Origin: Microbacterium sp. lyk4-40-TSB-66
GTDB taxonomy: Bacteria; Actinomycetota; Actinomycetes; Actinomycetales; Microbacteriaceae
DNA: 64,000 bases
Assembly (NCBI RefSeq): GCF_030209475.1
Contig: NZ_JARVRW010000006.1
Location: forward strand, 62,001 to 126,000
Reading direction: 5' to 3'
In this document: in pieces, positions 9,380 through 19,620 of the stretch
Numbering within the stretch: the stretch's first letter is position 1
Layout of the letters: the number at the start of each line of letters is the position of its first letter
Made by a program: the position numbers and the translations under genes
The notes under the pieces: model-generated
What the model saw: only the letters and a program-made list of their open reading frames with translations
The model's database searches: none
What the model was told of the DNA's origin: nothing

Positions 9380-10789
9380 GTGACCCCTTCTTCGGCGCTC
9401 TTCCAGGGCCAGACGCCGCTCGCCGTGCGCATGCGGCCGGCGAGCCTCGACGAGGTCGCCGGGCAGGGACATCTGCTGCGTCCCGGTTCACCACTCGTCA
9501 CCCTCGCCACGACGGACTCCTCGGCATCCGTCTCCGCCGTCTCCGTCATCCTGTGGGGTCCGCCCGGCACGGGCAAGACCACGCTCGCCCAGGCGATCGC
9601 CCGGTCGTCGGGGCGGCGTTTCGTCGAACTGTCCGCGATCACGGCGGGCGTGAAAGACGTGCGCGAAGTCATGCAGGAGGCCCTGACGCAGCGCGACCTC
9701 TACGGACAGTCGACGATTCTTTTCCTCGACGAGATCCACCGCTTCACCAAGGCGCAGCAGGACGCGCTGCTGCCGGGTGTCGAGAACGGGTGGGTCGTGC
9801 TCATCGCCGCGACGACCGAGAACCCCTCGTTCTCGGTCATCTCGCCGCTGTTGTCGCGCTCGCTCCTGCTGACGCTGCGCCCGCTCGGCGACGACGACCT
9901 CGGAGCGCTCGTCGACCGCGCCGTGCGCGATCCGCGGGGCCTCGCCGGAAGGGTGGAGCTCGACGACGACGCCCGCGCCGCCCTGGTACGCCTGGCCTCG
10001 GGAGACGCCCGCCGAGCGCTCACCGCCCTCGAAGCGGCCGCCGCCGTCGCGGGAGACCTCGACGCGGGAGCCCCCGCCCCCGCCGCAGGCGAGACCGACG
10101 ACGACGAAGACGAGGACCCCCGTACGGATGCCGGTGACGGCACCGCACCCCCGACGGTCATCACGGCCGATCACATCGCCCAGGCCGTCGATCGCGCCCT
10201 CCTGCGCTACGACCGCCAGGGCGACGAGCACTACGACGTCATCAGCGCGTTCATCAAGTCGGTGCGCGGCTCCGACCCGGATGCGGCGATCCACTACCTC
10301 GCGCGCATGATCGAGGCCGGGGAAGACCCGCGTTTCATCGCGCGTCGCCTCGTGATCTCCGCCGCCGAAGACATCGGCATGGCCGACCCCCAGGCGCTGC
10401 AGATCGCCGTCGCCGCCGCCGACGCCGTCGCCTTCATCGGCATGCCCGAGGGACGCATCCCCCTCGCCGAGGCGACCGTCTACCTCGCCACGACAGCGAA
10501 GTCGAACGCGGCGTACAACGCCATCAACGCCGCGATCGCCGACGTCCGTGCGGGGGGCTTCGGCCGCGTGCCGATGCACCTGCGCGACGCGCACTACCCC
10601 GGTGCGAAGCGTCTCGGCCACGGCAAGGGATATAAGTACGCCCACGACAGCGAGATCGGGATCGTGACGCAGCAGTATCTTCCCGACGAGCTGCGCGGCC
10701 GCCGGTACTACGAGCCCACGAACCACGGCGCCGAGCGCGACGTATCGACGCGGCTGGAGAAGATCCGTCGCATCCTCGACGGCACCTGA
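9380..10789 (+). CDS. rarA: replication-associated recombination protein A (RarA/MgsA AAA+ ATPase)
   Basis: AAA+ ATPase of the RarA/WRNIP1 family that acts at stalled replication forks. The 469-residue protein has the N-terminal family motif [21 protein letters not shown], Walker [10 protein letters not shown] (about residues 58-66), Walker B FLDEIHRF, sensor 1 [10 protein letters not shown] and a C-terminal tetramerisation domain ([34 protein letters not shown]). An acidic insertion (DDDEDEDP, about residues 238-246) is unusual but in frame. Start GTG appears leaderless. The next gene, rpsD, has its own leader. Confidence 0.93.
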   Translation: MTPSSALFQGQTPLAVRMRPASLDEVAGQGHLLRPGSPLVTLATTDSSASVSAVSVILWGPPGTGKTTLAQAIARSSGRRFVELSAITAGVKDVREVMQEALTQRDLYGQSTILFLDEIHRFTKAQQDALLPGVENGWVVLIAATTENPSFSVISPLLSRSLLLTLRPLGDDDLGALVDRAVRDPRGLAGRVELDDDARAALVRLASGDARRALTALEAAAAVAGDLDAGAPAPAAGETDDDEDEDPRTDAGDGTAPPTVITADHIAQAVDRALLRYDRQGDEHYDVISAFIKSVRGSDPDAAIHYLARMIEAGEDPRFIARRLVISAAEDIGMADPQALQIAVAAADAVAFIGMPEGRIPLAEATVYLATTAKSNAAYNAINAAIADVRAGGFGRVPMHLRDAHYPGAKRLGHGKGYKYAHDSEIGIVTQQYLPDELRGRRYYEPTNHGAERDVSTRLEKIRRILDGT

Positions 10790-10821
10790 GCGCCGCACCC
10801 GGGCCTTCCGGTGGGCTCTGA

Positions 10822-10976
10822 TAGCATGAACCGGCTCGAAACAGGGTTTTCGGGCATCCCCTCCTTCCTGTGATCACCTTCCGGTGCGCCCCGGCGTGCG
10901 CTTCGGATCGGGCGGAAGGGGGCGATACGCCCGTGAGCCGTGAAAGGCGCGGCCACGTCATCGGAAGGAGAACTTC
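10822..10976 (+). promoter_or_regulatory. rpsD promoter and structured leader
   Basis: TAGCAT (10822-10827) is a candidate -10 box. The ~140-base leader that would follow can form at least two hairpins: CCTTCCG at 10877-10883 with CGGAAGG at 10913-10919, and a GGCG/CGCC pair at about 10920-10931, before the GGAAGGAG ribosome-binding site (about 10961-10968). S4 autoregulates its own mRNA in other bacteria; whether this leader binds S4 is inference only. Confidence 0.35.
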
Positions 10977-11606
10977 GTGACCACGAAGTCTCAGGACCGC
11001 CGCAAGGTGCGTCTGTCGCGCGCCCTCGGCGTCGCACTCACCCCCAAGGCCGCCCGCTACCTCGAGAAGCGTCCCTACGCTCCCGGCGAGCACGGCCGCA
11101 CCAAGCGCAAGGCCGACAGCGACTACGCCGTCCGTCTCCGTGAGAAGCAGCGTCTGCGCGAGCAGTACGGCATCCGCGAGAAGCAGCTGCGCATCGCGTT
11201 CAACGAGGCCCGCCGCACCGACGGCCTGACCGGTGAGAACCTGGTCGAGCTGCTCGAGATGCGTCTGGACGCCCTCGTCGTGCGTTCGGGCTTCGCCCGC
11301 ACCACCGCGCAGGCTCGCCAGCTCGTCGTGCACCGCCACATCATGGTCGACGGTCAGCTCGTGGACCGCCCGTCGTTCCGCGTCAAGGCCGGTCAGCTGA
11401 TCCACGTCAAGACCAAGAGCGAGGGCCTCGAGCCCTTCCAGGTCGCCGCCGCCGGTGGTCACGCCGAGGTTCTGCCCCCCGTTCCGGGCTACCTCGAGGT
11501 CGACCTCTCGACGCTGCAGGCGCGCCTGCTCCGTCGTCCCAAGCGCGCCGAAGTGCCCGTCACCTGTGACGTGCAGCTCGTCGTCGAGTACTACGCCGCC
11601 CGCTGA
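10977..11606 (+). CDS. rpsD: 30S ribosomal protein S4
   Basis: Primary 16S rRNA-binding protein of the small subunit body. The 209-residue product has the N-terminal S4 domain (residues about 1-95, including PYAPGEHGRTKRK) and the S4 RNA-binding fold (about 97-160, with RLDALVVRSGFARTTAQARQ and VDGQLVDRPSFRVKAGQ). The N-terminus has no Cys residues, so this is a zinc-free form. Start is GTG with a strong GGAAGGAG at proper spacing. It is monocistronic here, not in the rpsM-rpsK-rpsD-rpoA operon, and is followed by a strong terminator. Confidence 0.97.
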   Translation: MTTKSQDRRKVRLSRALGVALTPKAARYLEKRPYAPGEHGRTKRKADSDYAVRLREKQRLREQYGIREKQLRIAFNEARRTDGLTGENLVELLEMRLDALVVRSGFARTTAQARQLVVHRHIMVDGQLVDRPSFRVKAGQLIHVKTKSEGLEPFQVAAAGGHAEVLPPVPGYLEVDLSTLQARLLRRPKRAEVPVTCDVQLVVEYYAAR

Positions 11607-11619
11607 TCCAGCGAGCAGA

Positions 11620-11650
11620 GAAGGGCGTCGGGGTTCCCCCGGCGCCCTTC
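11620..11650 (+). terminator. terminator after rpsD
   Basis: Hairpin with a 14-bp stem (GAAGGGCGTCGGGG against CCCCGGCGCCCTTC, one G-U pair) and a 3-base loop, starting 14 bases after the rpsD stop; GTCGTTTCG follows. Confidence 0.75.
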
Positions 11651-11797
11651 GTCGTTTCGACTCGCGCTCCTGCGCGGAGCGCACGGCGGCGAGGCCCGCG
11701 TCCCACAATCCTCCGCATCGACTCGCGCGCGGTGCACAGGGGCCGTCGCCTACGATGAAGGATGCCGCGAACGCGGCGTCGTATCGAGGAAGAAGTG

Positions 11798-12106
11798 GTG
11801 ATCGTGAAAAGCCTCGTCTGGTTCGCGTTGGGTATCGCCGGCGGATTCGTCGCCGCCCACCTCGTCAACAAAGACCCCCGCGGGCAGGAGCTGCTCGCGC
11901 AGCTCGACTCCCGCATCGGCGAGTTCACCGACCACATGAGCGATGCCTACCACGAGCAGGAGACCCGCTTGTCGGACATCCTCGACGACGCCAAGGGTGT
12001 CGCCGCCTCGGCGGCGGGTCACGTCGCGGAAGCCGTGGACCACGCCACCGACGCCGTCGGCAGTGCCGCCGCCGCGGCCAAGAAGACCGTTTCGCCCTCC
12101 GACTGA
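11798..12106 (+). CDS. small membrane-anchored protein of unknown function
   Basis: About 102 residues. It has one N-terminal hydrophobic segment (LVWFALGIAGGFVAAHLV, about residues 5-22), then a helical charged region and an Ala-rich tail (ASAAGHVAEAVDHATDAVGSAAAAAKK) predicted to be amphipathic helix. The family is conserved between rpsD and alaS in Microbacteriaceae to my knowledge, but its function is unknown. Start is uncertain: GTG 11795, 11798 and 11804 are all in frame; GAGGAAG at 11786-11792 best fits 11798. The 64-base gap to alaS suggests cotranscription. Confidence 0.65.
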   Translation: MIVKSLVWFALGIAGGFVAAHLVNKDPRGQELLAQLDSRIGEFTDHMSDAYHEQETRLSDILDDAKGVAASAAGHVAEAVDHATDAVGSAAAAAKKTVSPSD

Positions 12107-12170
12107 CCTCTCTGCGACCTCCGCCCCGCCGCCGCGGGACGAGGCGCGCACGCGCACGGAAAGACCCGCC

Positions 12171-14840
12171 ATGAAAACCGCCGAGATCGCCCAGCGCTTC
12201 CTCGACTTCTTCGAGAAGAAGAATCACACGATCGTCCCTTCGGCCTCGCTCGTGACCGACGACCCGGCCCTGCTCTTCACCGTGGCGGGCATGGTGCCCT
12301 TCATCCCGTACCTCAGCGGCGTCGTGCCGCCGCCCTACCCGCGCGCGGCGGACGTGCAGAAGTGCATCCGCACCAACGACATCGAAGAGGTCGGCAAGAC
12401 CCCGCGCCACGGCACCTTCTTCCAGATGCTGGGCAACTGGTCGTTCGGCGACTACTTCAAAGAGGACGCCATCCGTTTCGCGTGGGAGCTGCTGACCAGC
12501 CCCGAGTCGGAGGGCGGTCTCGCCTTCGACCCGAAAGACCTGTGGGTCACCGTCTACGAAGAGGACGATGAGGCGCACGACCTCTGGCGCTCCCTCACCC
12601 CCCTGCCCGAGGAACGCATCCAGCGACTCGGCAAGGACACGAATTACTGGTCGACCGGCCTCCCAGGCCCCGCGGGCCCCTGCTCGGAGATCTTCTTCGA
12701 CCGCGGACCCGACTACGGCATCGACGGCGGTCCTGCCACCGACGACGACCGCTACGTCGAGATCTGGAATCTCGTGTTCATGCAGTACGAGATCACGAAC
12801 GTCCGCTCCAAGTACGACTTCGACATCGCCGGCGAGCTCCCCGCGAAGAACATCGACACCGGCATGGGTCTGGAACGCATCGCGTTCATCAAGCAGGGCG
12901 TCGACAACATGTACGAGACCGACCAGGTGCGCCCGGTGCTCGACCTCGCGGCGACGCTCGCGAACAAGTCCTACGGCCACGAGTCCCACGAAGACGACGT
13001 GCGTCTGCGCATCGTCGCCGACCACGTGCGCTCCTCCCTCATGCTGCTCGCCGACGGCGTGACCCCCTCGAACGAGGGTCGCGGCTACATCCTGCGCCGC
13101 ATCATGCGCCGTGCCATCCGCTCGATGCGCCTGCTGGGTGTCGAGGGCGCCACGTTCCCCGAGCTCTTCGCCGCGTCACGCGACGCGATGAAGGAGTCCT
13201 ACCCCGAGGTCGAGGCGGACTACGCCCGCCTCTCGGCCTATGCCATCGCCGAGGAGCAGACCTTCCTGCGCACCCTCGCGGCCGGGTCCGCCATCCTCGA
13301 CCAGTCCGTCGCCGAGGCGAAGACCGGCGGCGGCACCACCCTGTCGGGATCCGAGGCGTTCCTCCTCCACGACACCTACGGGTTCCCCATCGACCTGACC
13401 CTCGAGATCGCCGAGGAGGCGGGCCTCACCGTCGACCGCGGCTCCTTCGACCAGCTCATGCTCGAACAGCGCACCCGAGCCAAGGCCGACGCCCGTGCCC
13501 GTAAGGGCGCCATCGCCGATCAGAGCGCTTACCGCGAGTTCCGCGCCCTCGGCGAAACGGTGTTCACCGGCTACACCGAGCTGGAGACGGAGTCGAAGGT
13601 CCTCGGCATCCTGATCGCTGGTCACGGCACCGATCGCGCCTCCGAGGGCCAGATCGCCGAGATCATCACCGCCGAGACCGCCCTCTACGCCGAGTCGGGC
13701 GGGCAGGTCGCCGACAAGGGCTCCATCGTCGGCCCCGGCTACGCGCTCGAAGTGCTCGACGTGCAGCGTCCGGTGCCGGGCCTGATCAGCCACACCGTCG
13801 AGGTCACCACCGGCGAGGTGTCGGTCGGCGCCCCGGCGACGACCGTCGTCGACGCACTGAACCGCCACTCGGCCCAGCAGGCCCACACCGCGACGCACCT
13901 CGTGCACGCCGCGATCCGCGACACCCTGGGCAAGACGGCGACGCAGACCGGTTCGCTCAACCGCGCCGGCTACATGCGGTTCGACTTCAGCTGGGGCTCC
14001 GCCCTGTCGCCCGAGACCCGCACCGAGATCGAGGACATCGCCAACAACGCCGTGCGCGACAACCTCGAGGTGACCACGCGCGTGATGTCGCTCGACGAAG
14101 CCAAGGCCGCGGGCGCCATGGCGCTGTTCGGTGAGAAGTACGGCGACACGGTGCGCATGGTCGACGTCGGCGGACCCTGGTCGCGCGAACTCTGCGGTGG
14201 CACCCACGTCGCCCGGAGCTCCGAGATCGGTCTGGTCAACCTCGTCGGCGAACAGTCGGTCGGGGCCTCCAACCGGCGCGTGGAAGCCCTCGTCGGCCTC
14301 GACGCCTTCCGCGACCTCGCCGCCGAGCGCGCGATCGTGTCGCAGCTGTCGACATCGCTCAAGACCCCTCGCGAGCAGTTGACCACCCGCATCTCGGAGC
14401 TGGCGGCGAGCCTGAAGGCCGCCGAGAAGAAGATCGCCGCCTTCGAAGCGCAGGCCCTCACCGGGCGACTGCCGCAGCTGGTCGAGTCGGCCGTCGCCGT
14501 CGGCACGGTCCGCGTCGTCGCCCAGAGCCTGGGCGAGGGGGCGTCGGCCGACGACGTACGCTCGCTCGCTCTGCAGGTGCGCGACCGCCTGGGCTCCGAC
14601 CCCGCGGTCGTCGCCCTGGCCAGCGTCACCGGCGGTCGCGCCACGGTCGTCGTCGTCACGAACGACTCCGCTCGCGAACGCGGCCTGGCCGCAGGCGCTC
14701 TGGCGAAGGGTGCCGCCGGCGTCCTCGGCGGAGGCGGCGGCGGTCGCCCCGACGTGGCCCAGGGCGGGGGAACGGATGCCGCGGCCGTGCCGCAGGCCCT
14801 CGAGGGCATCGTCGCGGACGTGCGGGCGACCACCGCGTGA
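12171..14840 (+). CDS. alaS: alanine--tRNA ligase
   Basis: Charges tRNA-Ala and edits mischarged Ser/Gly. The 889-residue length is normal. Class II catalytic core at residues about 1-460 (FFEKKNHTIVPSASLV, NDIEEVGKTPRHGTFFQMLG, motif-3-like GMGLERIAFIKQG); editing domain with the zinc ligands HTATHLVH (about residue 570) and CGGTHVARSS (about 675); C-terminal C-Ala/DHHA1 region with GGGGGGRPDVAQGGG. ATG 12171 is the only start consistent with the conserved N-terminus, although the frame stays open further upstream. The stop overlaps ruvX (GTGA). Confidence 0.97.
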   Translation: MKTAEIAQRFLDFFEKKNHTIVPSASLVTDDPALLFTVAGMVPFIPYLSGVVPPPYPRAADVQKCIRTNDIEEVGKTPRHGTFFQMLGNWSFGDYFKEDAIRFAWELLTSPESEGGLAFDPKDLWVTVYEEDDEAHDLWRSLTPLPEERIQRLGKDTNYWSTGLPGPAGPCSEIFFDRGPDYGIDGGPATDDDRYVEIWNLVFMQYEITNVRSKYDFDIAGELPAKNIDTGMGLERIAFIKQGVDNMYETDQVRPVLDLAATLANKSYGHESHEDDVRLRIVADHVRSSLMLLADGVTPSNEGRGYILRRIMRRAIRSMRLLGVEGATFPELFAASRDAMKESYPEVEADYARLSAYAIAEEQTFLRTLAAGSAILDQSVAEAKTGGGTTLSGSEAFLLHDTYGFPIDLTLEIAEEAGLTVDRGSFDQLMLEQRTRAKADARARKGAIADQSAYREFRALGETVFTGYTELETESKVLGILIAGHGTDRASEGQIAEIITAETALYAESGGQVADKGSIVGPGYALEVLDVQRPVPGLISHTVEVTTGEVSVGAPATTVVDALNRHSAQQAHTATHLVHAAIRDTLGKTATQTGSLNRAGYMRFDFSWGSALSPETRTEIEDIANNAVRDNLEVTTRVMSLDEAKAAGAMALFGEKYGDTVRMVDVGGPWSRELCGGTHVARSSEIGLVNLVGEQSVGASNRRVEALVGLDAFRDLAAERAIVSQLSTSLKTPREQLTTRISELAASLKAAEKKIAAFEAQALTGRLPQLVESAVAVGTVRVVAQSLGEGASADDVRSLALQVRDRLGSDPAVVALASVTGGRATVVVVTNDSARERGLAAGALAKGAAGVLGGGGGGRPDVAQGGGTDAAAVPQALEGIVADVRATTA

Positions 14841-15310
14841 CGGCGTTCCGGCGCGGCATCCGGTTGGGGATCGATGTCGGGCGCGCCCGTGTGGGCGTGG
14901 CGCGGTCGGACCCCGACGGGGTGCTCGCCGTTCCCGTCGAGACGGTGCCGCGAAAGGGCGAACCGGTGCGTCGCATCGCGGCCCTCGCGGCCGAGTACGA
15001 GGCGTTCGAGGTGCTCGTCGGTCTGCCGCTGAACCTCCGCGGAGAGGACACGCCGTCGACGACCGACGCACGGGGCTTCGCGGAAGCGCTCGCGGCGGCC
15101 CTGCCGATGCCCGTGAGGCTCGTCGACGAGCGTCTCAGCACCGTGTCGGCGCACAGCGTTCTGCGAGAGGCAGGCCGTTCCCAGCGTGACTCTCGTAGCA
15201 TTGTTGACCAAGTCGCCGCTGTGGTGCTGCTGCAGCAGGCGCTCGACGTGGAGCGACAGTCCGGTGAGCCGGCCGGACCCGCCGTATCACCGGGACAGGA
15301 GCCCGCCTGA
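14837..15310 (+). CDS. ruvX: Holliday junction resolvase-like protein RuvX (YqgF)
   Basis: 157-residue RNase H-fold protein of the YqgF family, proposed to act in pre-16S rRNA maturation and/or junction resolution. Motifs: GIDVGRARVGVARSDPDG (first acidic residue, about 11-28), VGLPLNLRG (about 68-76), LVDERLSTVSAH (about 95-106) and a final acidic residue in SRSIVDQVAAV. Starts at GTG overlapping the alaS stop by 4 bases. The alaS-ruvX-mltG order is widely conserved. Confidence 0.93.
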   Translation: MTAFRRGIRLGIDVGRARVGVARSDPDGVLAVPVETVPRKGEPVRRIAALAAEYEAFEVLVGLPLNLRGEDTPSTTDARGFAEALAAALPMPVRLVDERLSTVSAHSVLREAGRSQRDSRSIVDQVAAVVLLQQALDVERQSGEPAGPAVSPGQEPA

Positions 15311-15311
15311 C

Positions 15312-17021
15312 ATGCCCGAGAATCAGCCGCCCGAGAGCGATCCGTTCGCCGACCTCTACGGGCGTCTGCCCGACCCGCGCAAGGGGGCACGCGCCGACGA
15401 CGCTCCGCCCTCGCGCCGCGCCGCCCGCGAGGCCCGCGCGGCCGGAGGCGATGCACCCGCCGCCCCGGAGAACGCGGGGCCCGACGCCGCTCGTCGAGCC
15501 CCCGACGACACGCCGTCCGCCCCCGCCCCCGGCGAACCCGCACCTATCCCAGACGCTCAGGTCGCCGGCTCCGACGCCGGGACCTCTCCGGAAGCCGCAC
15601 TGCGACCCGCCGTCCGCAGCAGCGACCCGGCATCCGGCATTGAGCCCCGAGACGTCCCCTCCCGTCCGCGCGACGCCGCGCCGGCCGCGGGATCGCGCCG
15701 CACCGTGGGCGGACGCGAGGCAGCGCCCGGTCCGCGCCGAGGCAGTGCCCCGTCGCGCGACGTCGACTCCACGCGCGAGGACTCCGCGCGCGAGCCCGCG
15801 CTCGTGGGCGTCGGTGCCGCCTCCGCCACCGCGACATCGGCCCCGGGGCCGGCGGCATCCGGATCCCTCGAGCAGCTCTTCACGGGCCAGACCACCACGC
15901 ACGACATCGGTCAGGCCGCGCCCCGGCCGTCGCGGAAACGCCGACACGTCGGCCGGTGGATCGCCCTCGCCGTCGTCGTCCTCCTGATCGGCGGCATCGC
16001 CGGCGGCGGGATGGCTCTGTGGAACACCTACGGCGACCGCGTGCAGGCCTTCCTCGGTGAGGAAGAACCGGTCGACTTCGAGGCCGGACAGGCCACCGGT
16101 GAGACCCGCGTCACGATCGTCGCGGGCGACACCGGCGAATCGGTCTCCCCGAAGATGTTCGAGGCCGGCGTCACGAAGGCGTCGAACTCGCTGTACAAGT
16201 ACATGGTCGACAACTCGGTCGCCTTCACCTTCCAGCCCGGGGTGTACAAGCTGCAGCAGCAGATGACCTCCGAAGCCGTGCTCGCCGCCCTCCGCCTGCC
16301 CGAGAACCGCCTCGACTACTCGGTGCAGCTGCGCGAGGGACTGACGCTCGCGCAGTCGCTCGATCTCATCTCCGAGCAGCTCGGCCTCGCACGCGCCGAC
16401 CTCGACGCGGCCGTCGCCGACCCGTCGCAGTACGGCGTGCCGGCCTCCACGCTCGAGGGCTGGATCTTCCCTGCCACGTACGACTTCGACGAGGGTGTCA
16501 CCGCCACGCAGGTCATCGACACGATGGTCAAGCGCACCGTGCAGTCGCTCGACGCCGCGGGTGTGCCCGAGGCCGACCGCGAGCGGATCCTCATCATCGC
16601 CTCGATCATCGAGCGGGAAGCCCGCAGCAGCGAAGACTTCTACAAGGTCTCGCGCGTCATCGAGAACCGTCTCCAGCCCTCCAACCAGGAGACGTTCGGC
16701 AAGCTCGAGATGGATTCCACGGTCCAGTACGGCGCCGGGGAGATGGGCAGCGGAACGGTCAGCACGTCGGAGGAGGCGCGAAACAGCGACAACCCGTGGA
16801 ACACCTACATGTACCCGGGCCTGCCGATCGGACCCATCGCGAACGCGGGCGATCTCGCGATCGACGCCGCGATGAAGCCCGCCGACGGCCCGTGGCTGTA
16901 CTTCGTGACGGTCAACCTCGACACCGGCGAGACCGTCTTCACCTCGACGTACAGCGAGCACGAGAAGGCGGTCGCCCAGTGGCGGGCGTGGTGCTCCGAC
17001 AACCCGAACTCGGGATGCTGA
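15312..17021 (+). CDS. mltG: endolytic murein transglycosylase MltG
   Basis: Membrane-bound lytic transglycosylase that cleaves nascent peptidoglycan and releases new strands. The 569-residue protein has a long disordered cytoplasmic N-terminus (about residues 1-210, rich in Pro/Ala/Arg/Asp), one membrane helix (about 217-236, WIALAVVVLLIGGIAGGGMA) and the extracellular YceG domain; the catalytic Glu is expected in IIASIIEREA (about residues 430-439). The long N-terminus is seen in other actinobacterial MltG proteins. ATG is 2 bases after the ruvX stop; the frame is open upstream but inside ruvX. The stop overlaps aroE by 7 bases. Confidence 0.94.
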   Translation: MPENQPPESDPFADLYGRLPDPRKGARADDAPPSRRAAREARAAGGDAPAAPENAGPDAARRAPDDTPSAPAPGEPAPIPDAQVAGSDAGTSPEAALRPAVRSSDPASGIEPRDVPSRPRDAAPAAGSRRTVGGREAAPGPRRGSAPSRDVDSTREDSAREPALVGVGAASATATSAPGPAASGSLEQLFTGQTTTHDIGQAAPRPSRKRRHVGRWIALAVVVLLIGGIAGGGMALWNTYGDRVQAFLGEEEPVDFEAGQATGETRVTIVAGDTGESVSPKMFEAGVTKASNSLYKYMVDNSVAFTFQPGVYKLQQQMTSEAVLAALRLPENRLDYSVQLREGLTLAQSLDLISEQLGLARADLDAAVADPSQYGVPASTLEGWIFPATYDFDEGVTATQVIDTMVKRTVQSLDAAGVPEADRERILIIASIIEREARSSEDFYKVSRVIENRLQPSNQETFGKLEMDSTVQYGAGEMGSGTVSTSEEARNSDNPWNTYMYPGLPIGPIANAGDLAIDAAMKPADGPWLYFVTVNLDTGETVFTSTYSEHEKAVAQWRAWCSDNPNSGC

Positions 17022-17851
17022 CCGGCCCCACGCGCCTGGCCGTCTGGGGCGACCCGATCTCGCACTCGCGGTCGCCCCGGCTGCACGCGGCGGCGTACGG
17101 CGTGCTCGGGCTGGACTGGGAGTACGGGCGCCGGCAGGTGACGGCCGACGCGTTCGCCGATCACCTCGCCGACCTGGATGCCACCTGGCGCGGTCTCTCG
17201 CTCACGATGCCGCTGAAGACGGTCGCCGCGCGGACGGCCCGATCCCTCGACAGTGACGCGCGCCGGACGGGCGCGGTCAACACCTTCCTGCTCACCGACG
17301 ACGGACCGCACGGCTTCAACACCGACGTCGGGGGACTCGCCCGCGCCCTCGCGGAGATCGGCGTGCACGCACCGGGCGCGGTGCGCGTGCTGGGCGCCGG
17401 GGCGACGGCCACGTCGGCCGTCGTCTCCGCCGCCCGCGTGGGCGCGCAGCTCATCGAGGTGCGCGCACGCCGCCCGGAAGCCGCCGAGCCCCTCCGTGCG
17501 CTCGGCGATGCGCTCGGCGTGGAGCTGAGCGTCCGCGCGATCGACGACGACACGATCGATTCGGTCGACGCCACCATCGCCGCTCTCCCCGGAGGGACCG
17601 ACCTCGGCCCGGTCGCCGACCTCCTGGCATCCGGATCCGGTCCCCTCGTCGACGTCGTCTACGGCGGATGGCCCACGCCCCTCGCCCAGGCGTGGCGCCG
17701 TGCCGGCGTCGCCGCGCACGACGGTCTCGGAATGTTGCTGCACCAGGCGCTCCTGCAGGTGCGCGTCTTCGTGCGGGGCGACCCCGATCGCCCGCTCGAC
17801 GGCGAGGACGCGGCGCTGTCCGCGATGCGGACCGCGCTCGTGGGAGACTAG
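17015..17851 (+). CDS. aroE: shikimate dehydrogenase, biosynthetic
   Basis: Reduces 3-dehydroshikimate to shikimate with NADPH in chorismate biosynthesis. The 278-residue protein shows the substrate motif [15 protein letters not shown], catalytic Lys in LTMPLKTVA, catalytic Asp in FNTDVGGLA, and the Rossmann motif [12 protein letters not shown]. The usual NADP-selecting NRT motif is replaced by RARRPE, which can still bind the 2'-phosphate through Arg. ATG 17015 overlaps the mltG stop. It lies directly before aroC-aroK-aroB, so it is the anabolic copy; a second paralogue is at 22273-23166. Confidence 0.93.
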   Translation: MLTGPTRLAVWGDPISHSRSPRLHAAAYGVLGLDWEYGRRQVTADAFADHLADLDATWRGLSLTMPLKTVAARTARSLDSDARRTGAVNTFLLTDDGPHGFNTDVGGLARALAEIGVHAPGAVRVLGAGATATSAVVSAARVGAQLIEVRARRPEAAEPLRALGDALGVELSVRAIDDDTIDSVDATIAALPGGTDLGPVADLLASGSGPLVDVVYGGWPTPLAQAWRRAGVAAHDGLGMLLHQALLQVRVFVRGDPDRPLDGEDAALSAMRTALVGD

Positions 17852-17855
17852 GGGA

Positions 17856-19082
17856 ATGCTTCGCGTTCTCACGGCCGGCGAGTCCCACGGCCCCGAACTG
17901 ATCGCCCTCATGGAGGGGATGCCGGCCGGCGTCCCCGTCTCATCCGCGCAGATCCGCGCCGAACTCGCGCGGCGCCGCCTGGGTTACGGTCGCGGGTCGC
18001 GGATGAAGTTCGAGGAGGACGAGCTCACGCTCTCGACCGGCATCGTGCACGGCTTCACGATAGGAAGCCCGATCGCCCTGCGCATCGGCAACACCGAGTG
18101 GCCGAAGTGGACCGAGGTCATGAGCCCCGAACCGATCGAGCTGTCCGACCGTTCGCGCGGCCGCGGTGCGGCCCTCACGCGTCCGCGTCCGGGCCACGCT
18201 GATCTGGTGGGCATGCAGAAGTACGGCTTCGACGAGGCGCGTCCGATCCTCGAGCGCGCCTCCGCCCGCGAGACCGCGGCGCGCGTCGCCCTCGGCGCCA
18301 TCGCGCGGTCGTTCCTGAACGAGCTCGGTATCCGCCTCGTGAGCCACACCCTCTCGATCGGCCCCGTGCGCGTGCCCGACGACGCCGCGTTCCCGACCCC
18401 CGACGACGTCGACCTGCTCGACGCCGACCCGCTGCGCTGCTTCCACCCCGAGACCAGCGCCGCCATGGTGGCCGAGGTCGACGACGCCAAGAAAGCCGGT
18501 GACACGCTCGGCGGCATCGTCGAGGTGCTCGCCTACGGCCTGCCGCCGGGGCTGGGCTCGCACGTGCAGTGGGATCGCCGACTGGATGCCAAGCTCGCGC
18601 ACGCCCTGATGAGCATTCAGGCCATCAAGGGCGTCGAGGTCGGCGACGGCTTCCTCACCACGACCCGTCGCGGGTCGCAGGCCCACGACGAGCTGTTCGC
18701 CACGGGGGAGGGCATCACGCGCTCGTCCGACCGCGCGGGCGGCACCGAGGGCGGGATGTCGACCGGCACCGTGCTGCGCGTGCGCGCCGGCATGAAGCCG
18801 ATCGCCACGATCCCCAAGGCCCTGCGCACGGTCGACGTCGCCACCGGCGACACCGCCGCGGCCCACCACCAGCGATCCGACGTGTGCGCCGTGCCGGCCG
18901 CCGGCGTCGTGGCCGAGGCGATGGTCGCGGTCACCCTCGCGGACGCCGTGCTCGACAAGTTCGGCGGCGACAACATCGTCGAGACGCGTCGCAACCTCGA
19001 GACCTACCTCGCGAATCTGCCCGAGACGCTGCGCACGACCGACGCGTCCGACGCGGGGCTCCTCGCGCATGACCTCGCCTGA
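17856..19082 (+). CDS. aroC: chorismate synthase
   Basis: Converts EPSP to chorismate with reduced FMN. The 408-residue protein begins [20 protein letters not shown], and contains the family signatures [50 protein letters not shown], and [16 protein letters not shown]. Length is typical of the actinobacterial form. ATG 17856 follows GGGGA and is 4 bases after the aroE stop. The 3' end overlaps aroK by 14 bases. Confidence 0.97.
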   Translation: MLRVLTAGESHGPELIALMEGMPAGVPVSSAQIRAELARRRLGYGRGSRMKFEEDELTLSTGIVHGFTIGSPIALRIGNTEWPKWTEVMSPEPIELSDRSRGRGAALTRPRPGHADLVGMQKYGFDEARPILERASARETAARVALGAIARSFLNELGIRLVSHTLSIGPVRVPDDAAFPTPDDVDLLDADPLRCFHPETSAAMVAEVDDAKKAGDTLGGIVEVLAYGLPPGLGSHVQWDRRLDAKLAHALMSIQAIKGVEVGDGFLTTTRRGSQAHDELFATGEGITRSSDRAGGTEGGMSTGTVLRVRAGMKPIATIPKALRTVDVATGDTAAAHHQRSDVCAVPAAGVVAEAMVAVTLADAVLDKFGGDNIVETRRNLETYLANLPETLRTTDASDAGLLAHDLA

Positions 19083-19620
19083 GGTCGCTCCCGACGCGGC
19101 GCCCGGGTCGGCCGTCGTGCTCATCGGACCGATGGGTGCGGGCAAGACCAGTGTCGGCCGCCGCGTCGCCCGCGCGCTGGGCACGCCGTTCACCGACACC
19201 GACAAGCTCGTCGTACGCGACCACGGGCCCATCCCGGCCCTGTTCGTCGCCCACGGCGAGCCCCACTTCCGCGCCCTCGAACGAGAAGCCGTGGCCGAGG
19301 CTCTCGCCCGCGGCGGAGTCGTCGCCCTCGGCGGCGGCGCCGTGCTCGACCCGGTGACCAGGGACCGGCTCACCGCCCACCGCGTGGTGCTGCTGACCGT
19401 GGCGCCGCATGTCGTGGCATCCCGGATCCACGGCGACGAGCGTCCGCTGCTCGGCGGCGAGGACCCCGTCGCGCGCTGGCAGCGCATCTACGACGAGCGG
19501 AGATCCGTGTACGAGCGGACCGCCGACATCACCTTCGACACCTCGTCGGGACCGCTCGTGCGCGTCGTCGACGACATCGTGGCCTGGGCACGCCGTGTGC
19601 CGGCCGGAGAGACGGCATGA
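19069..19620 (+). CDS. aroK: shikimate kinase
   Basis: Phosphorylates shikimate at the 3-OH. The 183-residue protein has Walker [12 protein letters not shown] (about residues 20-30), the TDTDKLVV substrate Asp region, [10 protein letters not shown] with the conserved Arg-x-x-Glu, and GGGAVLDP. A conserved lid Arg is seen in GDERPLL. ATG is inside the end of aroC (14-base overlap) and the stop overlaps aroB (ATGA), so the aro genes are translationally coupled. Confidence 0.94.
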   Translation: MTSPEVAPDAAPGSAVVLIGPMGAGKTSVGRRVARALGTPFTDTDKLVVRDHGPIPALFVAHGEPHFRALEREAVAEALARGGVVALGGGAVLDPVTRDRLTAHRVVLLTVAPHVVASRIHGDERPLLGGEDPVARWQRIYDERRSVYERTADITFDTSSGPLVRVVDDIVAWARRVPAGETA

